Shown in pieces: positions 59,678 through 64,000 of a stretch of 64,000 nucleotides of DNA. The translations under genes and the position numbers were made by a program. This DNA comes from Isoptericola sediminis. GTDB lineage: Bacteria; Actinomycetota; Actinomycetes; Actinomycetales; Cellulomonadaceae. The stretch lies in NCBI RefSeq assembly GCF_013085345.1, contig NZ_JABFAJ010000024.1:434001-498000 (forward strand). Reading direction: 5' to 3'. A model generated the notes under the pieces. That model worked only from the letters and a program-made list of their open reading frames with translations, was not told where the DNA came from and did no database searches. Numbering within the stretch: position 1 is the stretch's first letter; every line of letters begins with the position of its first letter.

Positions 59678-60502
59678 ATGACAGTCCTGGAGGACATCGT
59701 CGCCGGGGTCCGGGCGGACCTCGCGGACCGTCAGGCACGGACCTCGCTCGCGGAGCTCAAGCAGCGCGCTGCACGGGTTCCCGGGGCCCTGGAGTGCTGC
59801 GCGATGCTTCGCTCCGAGGACCGCGTCGCCGTGATCGCCGAGGTCAAGCGGTCGAGCCCCTCCAAGGGTGACCTGGCCCCCATCAGCGACCCGGCGGCCC
59901 TGGCCGAGGAGTACGCCGCCGGCGGCGCCAGCGTGATCTCGGTGCTGACCGAGCAGCGCCGGTTCGGCGGCAGCCTCGCCGACCTGGACGCCGTGCGTGC
60001 GACCGTCGACGTGCCCGTGCTGCGCAAGGACTTCGTCGTCACCCCGTACCAGGTCTGGGAGGCCCGGGCGCACGGCGCCGACCTGGTGCTGCTGATCGTC
60101 GCGGCCCTGGAGCAGACCGTGCTCACGTCGCTGATCGAACGCGTCCACTCCCTGGGCATGACCGCTCTGGTCGAGGTGCACACCGCCGACGAGGTGCACC
60201 GTGCCCTCGACGCCGGTGCCCGCGTGATCGGCGTCAACGCCCGGGACCTCAAGACGCTCGAGGTGCGTCGGGACACGTTCGCCCAGCTCGCACCGCTGAT
60301 CCCCGACGACGTCGTCCGCGTCGCCGAGTCCGGCGTCCGGGGCCCGCACGACGTCATGGAGTACGCGCGGTCCGGTGCGCACGCCGTGCTGGTGGGGGAG
60401 GCCCTGGTGACCGACGGCGAACCGCGCCGGTCCGTCGCCGACCTGGTCGCGGCCGGGCAGCACCCCTCGCTGTGGTCGGTACGCCCCGCCGTCCAGCCCT
60501 GA
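59678..60502 (+). CDS. trpC: Indole-3-glycerol phosphate synthase
   Basis: TrpC closes the indole ring of CdRP to give indole-3-glycerol phosphate. The 274-residue TIM barrel has '[19 protein letters not shown]' near residues 50-68 with catalytic Glu and Lys, '[17 protein letters not shown]' near 114-130, 'LVEVHTADE' near 165-173 and '[14 protein letters not shown]' near 185-198. GGGAGGGG precedes ATG 59678. trpB follows after a 62-base C-rich gap; no trpD or trpF is nearby. Confidence 0.96.
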   Translation: MTVLEDIVAGVRADLADRQARTSLAELKQRAARVPGALECCAMLRSEDRVAVIAEVKRSSPSKGDLAPISDPAALAEEYAAGGASVISVLTEQRRFGGSLADLDAVRATVDVPVLRKDFVVTPYQVWEARAHGADLVLLIVAALEQTVLTSLIERVHSLGMTALVEVHTADEVHRALDAGARVIGVNARDLKTLEVRRDTFAQLAPLIPDDVVRVAESGVRGPHDVMEYARSGAHAVLVGEALVTDGEPRRSVADLVAAGQHPSLWSVRPAVQP

Positions 60503-60564
60503 GCACCGGCCGCCCACCCCGCACCCGTCCCACCACCCGTCCCGTCCGTCATGAAGGAGCGCCT

Positions 60565-61869
60565 GTGCCCGAGCAGTCCGACCAGCCCGTGCGCGACGCG
60601 CTGACCGAGACCCTGGCCGACCAGGACGCCGGTCGGCTCGCCGACGTCCACGGCCCGTACTTCGGCGAGTTCGGCGGCCGCTACGTCCCCGAGGCCCTGA
60701 TCGCCGCCCTCGACGAGCTGGAGGCCGAGTTCCGCAAGGCGCAGCAGGACCCCGGGTTCGCGGCGGACCTGAGCCGTCTGCACCGCGAGTACACCGGCCG
60801 TCCGTCGCCGCTGACCGAGGTGCCGCGCTTCGCCGAGCACGCCGGCGGTGACGCCGTGCGCGTGTTCCTCAAGCGGGAGGACCTGAACCACACCGGCTCG
60901 CACAAGATCAACAACGTGCTCGGCCAGGCGCTGCTGGTCAAGCGCATGGGCAAGTCCCGGGTGATCGCCGAGACGGGTGCCGGCCAGCACGGCGTCGCGA
61001 CCGCGACGGCCGCGGCCCTCATGGGCCTGGAGTGCGTCGTCTACATGGGCGAGGAGGACACGCGGCGCCAGGCGCTGAACGTGGCGCGGATGGAGCTGCT
61101 GGGCGCGACCGTCGTCCCGGTCGCCCTCGGCACCCGGACCCTCAAGGACGCCATCAACGAGGCCCTGCGCGACTGGGTCACCAACGTCGACTCGACGCAC
61201 TACCTGCTCGGGACCGTCACCGGGCCGCACCCGTTCCCCGAGATGGTGCGCGAGTTCCACCGCATCATCGGCACCGAGGCGCGCGAGCAGGTGCTCGAGC
61301 GCGTCGGGAGGCTGCCGGACGCCGTGGCGGCCTGCGTCGGCGGCGGCTCGAACGCCCTGGGGATCTTCAACGCCTTCCTGGACGACGACGGCGTCGCGCT
61401 CTACGGGTTCGAGGCCGGCGGCGAGGGCATCGAGTCCGGTCGGCACGCGGCCCGGTTCTCCGGTGGTGCGCCGGGGGTGCTGCACGGGGCGCGCTCGTAC
61501 CTGCTGCAGGACGACGACGGCCAGACCCGCCCGAGCCACTCCGTCTCGGCGGGCCTGGACTATCCCAGCGTCGGCCCCGCGCACTCGTGGCTGCACGACA
61601 TCGGCCGGGCGACCTACGAACCCGTGACCGACGACGAGGCGATGGAGGCGTTCCGCCTGCTGTGCCGGACCGAGGGCATCATCCCCGCGATCGAGTCCGC
61701 GCACGCCCTCGCCGGCGTGCTGCGGGTCGGCCGCCGGATGGCCGACGCCGGCCTGCGGGACCAGGTGATCCTGGTGAACCTCTCCGGACGGGGGGACAAG
61801 GACGTGGCCACGGCGGCGCGCTGGTTCGGCCTGCTGCACGAGGAGCCGGCGACCGAGGGGGACCAGTGA
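60565..61869 (+). CDS. trpB: Tryptophan synthase beta subunit
   Basis: TrpB joins indole and serine to make tryptophan, using PLP. The cofactor lysine is Lys114 in '[15 protein letters not shown]', '[17 protein letters not shown]' follows, and the phosphate-binding '[10 protein letters not shown]' is near residue 254. The N-terminal '[16 protein letters not shown]' near 30-45 is the TrpB1 hallmark. GTG 60565 (AAGGAG five bases before) gives 434 residues, including a short N-terminal extension. The stop overlaps trpA (GTGA). Confidence 0.97.
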   Translation: MPEQSDQPVRDALTETLADQDAGRLADVHGPYFGEFGGRYVPEALIAALDELEAEFRKAQQDPGFAADLSRLHREYTGRPSPLTEVPRFAEHAGGDAVRVFLKREDLNHTGSHKINNVLGQALLVKRMGKSRVIAETGAGQHGVATATAAALMGLECVVYMGEEDTRRQALNVARMELLGATVVPVALGTRTLKDAINEALRDWVTNVDSTHYLLGTVTGPHPFPEMVREFHRIIGTEAREQVLERVGRLPDAVAACVGGGSNALGIFNAFLDDDGVALYGFEAGGEGIESGRHAARFSGGAPGVLHGARSYLLQDDDGQTRPSHSVSAGLDYPSVGPAHSWLHDIGRATYEPVTDDEAMEAFRLLCRTEGIIPAIESAHALAGVLRVGRRMADAGLRDQVILVNLSGRGDKDVATAARWFGLLHEEPATEGDQ

Positions 61870-62711
61870 CCGGAACCGTGACGACGTCGGCGACGGCGGC
61901 CCGCCTCGACGCGCTGCGCGCGCAGGTTCGGCCCGCCCTGGTGGGCTACCTGCCCGTGGGCTACCCCGACGTGGAGCGCTCGGTGGAGGCCGTGACGACC
62001 ATGGTCGACGCCGGCGTGGACGTCGTGGAGATCGGGGTGCCCTACTCGGACCCGGTCATGGACGGCCCGGTGATCCAGGAGGCGGCCGAGGCGGCCCTGC
62101 GCGGCGGTGCCCGGGTGCGGGACGTGCTGCGTGTCGTGGAGGCCGTGGCGGAGCGTTCCGGCGGTCAGGTCCCGGCGCTGGTGATGTCGTACTACAACCC
62201 GGTCCTGCGCTACGGCGTGGCCGCGTTCGCCCGGGACCTCGCGGCCGCGGGCGGCGCCGGCATGATCACCCCGGACCTCATCCCCGACGAGGGGGACGCC
62301 TGGAACGCCGCCGCGGACGAGCACGGCCTGGACAAGGTCTACCTCGTCGCGCCGAGCTCGACCCCGGAACGCCTGCGGCTGACGGCGAAGGCTTCGCGCG
62401 GGTTCGTCTACGCCGCCTCGACGATGGGCGTCACGGGTGCGCGCGCCTCGGTGGGTCGCCGGGCCGAGCAGCTCGTGGCCGACACCCGTGCCGCCGGGGC
62501 GTCCCACGTGTGCGTGGGCCTGGGCGTCTCGACCGGCGACCAGGCCGCCGAGGTGGGGCGCTACGCCGACGGCGTGATCGTCGGCTCGGCCTTCGTCCGG
62601 ACCCTGCTGGGCGACGAGCCCTGGTCCGACCGGCTGGCCGCGCTGGCCGAGGTCACGCGTGACCTGGCCGACGGCGTGGCCCGCGCCCGCACCGGCGGGG
62701 GTGACGCATGA
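61866..62711 (+). CDS. trpA: Tryptophan synthase alpha subunit
   Basis: TrpA cleaves indole-3-glycerol phosphate and passes indole to TrpB. The 281-residue barrel has '[16 protein letters not shown]' near residues 27-42, the catalytic Glu and Asp in '[19 protein letters not shown]' near 55-73, '[10 protein letters not shown]' near 111, '[12 protein letters not shown]' near 179, and '[13 protein letters not shown]' near 218. The start overlaps trpB and the stop overlaps lgt (ATGA). Confidence 0.96.
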   Translation: MTGTVTTSATAARLDALRAQVRPALVGYLPVGYPDVERSVEAVTTMVDAGVDVVEIGVPYSDPVMDGPVIQEAAEAALRGGARVRDVLRVVEAVAERSGGQVPALVMSYYNPVLRYGVAAFARDLAAAGGAGMITPDLIPDEGDAWNAAADEHGLDKVYLVAPSSTPERLRLTAKASRGFVYAASTMGVTGARASVGRRAEQLVADTRAAGASHVCVGLGVSTGDQAAEVGRYADGVIVGSAFVRTLLGDEPWSDRLAALAEVTRDLADGVARARTGGGDA

Positions 62712-63730
62712 CCGTCGACCGTCTCGTGACCGCGATCCCGAGCCCGCCCGAGCACACGTGGTACCTGGGACCGTTGCCGTTGCGCGCCTACGCGCTGGCG
62801 ATCCTGGCCGGCATCGTCGTGGCCGTCTGGATGACCATGCGCCGGTGGAAGGACCGGGGTGGCGACCCCGACGACGTGCTGGAGATCGCCTTCTGGGCCG
62901 TTCCCTTCGGCATCATCGGCGGCCGGATCTACCACGTCATCTCCTCGCCCGACGCGTACTGGGGGGAGAACGGCGACCCCGTCCGGGCGCTCTACATCTG
63001 GGAGGGCGGTCTGGGCATCTGGGGCGCCGTCGCGCTCGGGGCCGTCGGTGCGTGGATCGGCTGCCGCCGCCAGGGCGTGCGACTGAGCACGTTCGCCGAC
63101 GCCCTGGCCCCCGGCCTGCTCGTCGCCCAGGCGATCGGGCGCCTCGGCAACTGGTTCAACCAGGAGCTCTTCGGCGCCCCGACCGAGCTGCCCTGGGGGC
63201 TCGAGATCGACGCGGAGTACCTCCCGGTCGACCCGGCCACCGGGGTGGAGTACGCCGCCGGAACCCTGTTCCACCCGACGTTCCTCTACGAGATGCTGTG
63301 GAACCTGGCGGCCGCCGCGCTTCTCATCTGGCTCGACCGCCGGTACAGACTCGGTCATGGGAGGGTATTCTGGGCCTACGTCGCGATCTACACCCTGGGT
63401 AGGGTGTGGATCGAGATGCTCCGCATCGACACCGCCGAGATGGTGCTCGGGCTGCGGCTGAACGTGTGGACGTCGATCATCGTCGGCCTGGGTGCCGTCG
63501 TCGCGTTCGTCGTCATCGGTCGGCTGCGTCCCGGTCGCGAGGACGGTGTCGCCCTGCCCGGTCGTGAGGACGACGAACGGCAGGTCACCGATGCACCGAC
63601 CGAGACCGACGACGCTCCTGCGGGGACGGACGAGTCCGCCCCGGACGAGGAGGTCACCGAGACGACAGGTACGACCGACCAGGACGCGTCGGCGGCCGGG
63701 ACCGACCAGGACCCGGCCCCACGCACCTAG
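62708..63730 (+). CDS. lgt: Phosphatidylglycerol-prolipoprotein diacylglyceryl transferase
   Basis: Lgt attaches diacylglycerol to the lipobox cysteine of prolipoproteins, such as the FKBP lipoprotein in this window. The 340-residue membrane protein has seven hydrophobic helices, the signature 'IGRLGNWFNQELFG' near residues 141-154, 'HPTFLYEMLWNL' near 191-202, and 'LGRVWIEMLRID' near 234-245. A long acidic, threonine-rich tail (about 285-340) follows the last helix and is not part of the conserved enzyme. Placement after trpA is usual in actinobacteria. Confidence 0.96.
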   Translation: MTVDRLVTAIPSPPEHTWYLGPLPLRAYALAILAGIVVAVWMTMRRWKDRGGDPDDVLEIAFWAVPFGIIGGRIYHVISSPDAYWGENGDPVRALYIWEGGLGIWGAVALGAVGAWIGCRRQGVRLSTFADALAPGLLVAQAIGRLGNWFNQELFGAPTELPWGLEIDAEYLPVDPATGVEYAAGTLFHPTFLYEMLWNLAAAALLIWLDRRYRLGHGRVFWAYVAIYTLGRVWIEMLRIDTAEMVLGLRLNVWTSIIVGLGAVVAFVVIGRLRPGREDGVALPGREDDERQVTDAPTETDDAPAGTDESAPDEEVTETTGTTDQDASAAGTDQDPAPRT

Positions 63731-63818
63731 GGCGGCGCCGGCAGGGGAACCACCCCGGCCGGTCCCGCCCAGCAGTCCCTACGGGCCAACGACGTCCCGT
63801 CCCATCCATGCACGAGAC

Positions 63819-63845
63819 GCGCCCGCGTGCGGGCGCACAGGAGGA
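63819..63845 (+). promoter_or_regulatory. Hairpin and ribosome binding site before gltB
   Basis: GCGCCCGC-GT-GCGGGCGC (63819-63836) can form a tight hairpin two bases before the ribosome binding site AGGAGGA (63839-63845). It could modulate translation of gltB or simply be GC-rich leader sequence. Confidence 0.35.
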
Positions 63846-63853
63846 CGGTGTTG

Positions 63854-64000
63854 ATGACCACGCCGCAGCACTGGGTCGCGCCCCCCGAGGCGCAGGGCCT
63901 CTACGACCCGGCGACCGAGCACGACGCCTGTGGTGTCGCGTTCGTCGCGACCCTGCGAGGAACCCCCGGCCGCGACATCGTCGACGCCGGTCTCACCGCC
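63854..64000 (+). CDS. gltB: Glutamate synthase large subunit, 3' end cut by the window edge
   Basis: GltB makes glutamate from 2-oxoglutarate and glutamine, with NADPH delivered through GltD. Only 49 codons are visible. The text 'GLYDPATEHDACGVAFVATL' contains the class II glutaminase start: after removal of the short propeptide the Cys of 'DACGV' becomes the N-terminal nucleophile. Most homologues read DACGVG or DACGVA at this point. AGGAGGA lies eight bases before ATG 63854; a TTG at 63851 is a less likely start. Confidence 0.93.
   Translation, partial: MTTPQHWVAPPEAQGLYDPATEHDACGVAFVATLRGTPGRDIVDAGLTA

Noticed and set aside
60551-60604. Short ATG frame of 17 codons overlapping the start of trpB, a possible trpM-like gene
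   Set aside because: No ribosome binding site of its own; the AAGGAG inside it is the trpB ribosome binding site.
63492-63854. Open frame overlapping the end of lgt and the gltB leader
   Set aside because: Out of frame with lgt, composed of Arg/Pro/Thr-rich text without motifs, and it runs through the gltB leader hairpin and ribosome binding site.

Overview
This 64 kb window is chromosomal DNA of a high-GC actinobacterium. Codon third positions are almost all G or C, GTG and TTG starts are common, and several marker genes occur only or mainly in Actinobacteria: mihF, mshC (mycothiol), a complete Pup-proteasome locus, a helicase-motif-poor PriA and an F420/PPOX-type oxidoreductase. Gene content and order fit the order Micrococcales, perhaps near Cellulomonadaceae or Promicromonosporaceae. 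That placement is an impression from protein sequences and synteny, not a computed result. There are no rRNA genes, insertion sequences, prophage genes, integrases or CRISPR arrays.

Layout. (1) Positions 1-18470 are a conserved core block: a partial oxidoreductase, aroQ, a SatD-like/HTH gene with a small membrane protein, efp-nusB, the pyrimidine operon pyrR-pyrB-pyrC-(PH-like)-carA-carB-pyrF, then mihF-gmk-rpoZ-coaBC-metK-priA. (2) Positions 18489-35400 are more variable: metallo-beta-lactamase fold hydrolase, membrane hydrolase, glucose dehydrogenase and GH15 glycosidase, tRNA-Leu(GAG), SDR, AI-2E-family exporter, acetyltransferase, an FMO-transporter-epimerase operon, an ABC-F protein, an M20 peptidase, a NUDIX/fructosamine-kinase/DUF5703 cluster, a small acidic protein and an aldo/keto reductase. 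(3) Positions 35502-40308 hold uppP, mshC, a PAC2 protein, a HAD phosphatase and a RecB-like nuclease. (4) Positions 40408-50869 hold an M50 protease, trmI and the proteasome system arc, dop, pup, prcB, prcA and pafA, with a SpoIIE-type phosphatase facing the other way between arc and dop. (5) Positions 50933-64000 hold an FKBP lipoprotein, hisF, a heterodimeric ABC exporter, hisI, trpE, two small membrane proteins, trpC, trpB, trpA, lgt and the start of gltB.

How the genes work together. The pyr operon makes orotate precursors and UMP, with pyrD and pyrE elsewhere, and is probably controlled by PyrR binding a leader stem-loop that overlaps the pyrR ribosome binding site. Arc, PrcA and PrcB form the proteasome. 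PafA attaches Pup, and Dop activates the Gln-ended Pup and removes it again. The his/trp block carries the usual actinobacterial mixture, with trpE translationally coupled to hisI and trpB to trpA to lgt.

The most interesting signals are in control regions. At least thirteen genes show a TANNNT box exactly six bases before the start codon, which predicts leaderless transcripts. Twin ATCAAG-N8-CTTGAT operators sit on the SatD-like promoter. The dop and phosphatase promoters are interlocked across a 14-bp palindrome. Direct repeats lie in the recB/M50 divergent promoter, an inverted repeat lies at the trpC promoter, and a possible 12-codon leader peptide precedes the ABC-F gene. I see no clear new defence or mobile system. 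The best candidate for an uncharacterised system is the SatD-like/HTH plus membrane-protein pair at 887-1993.
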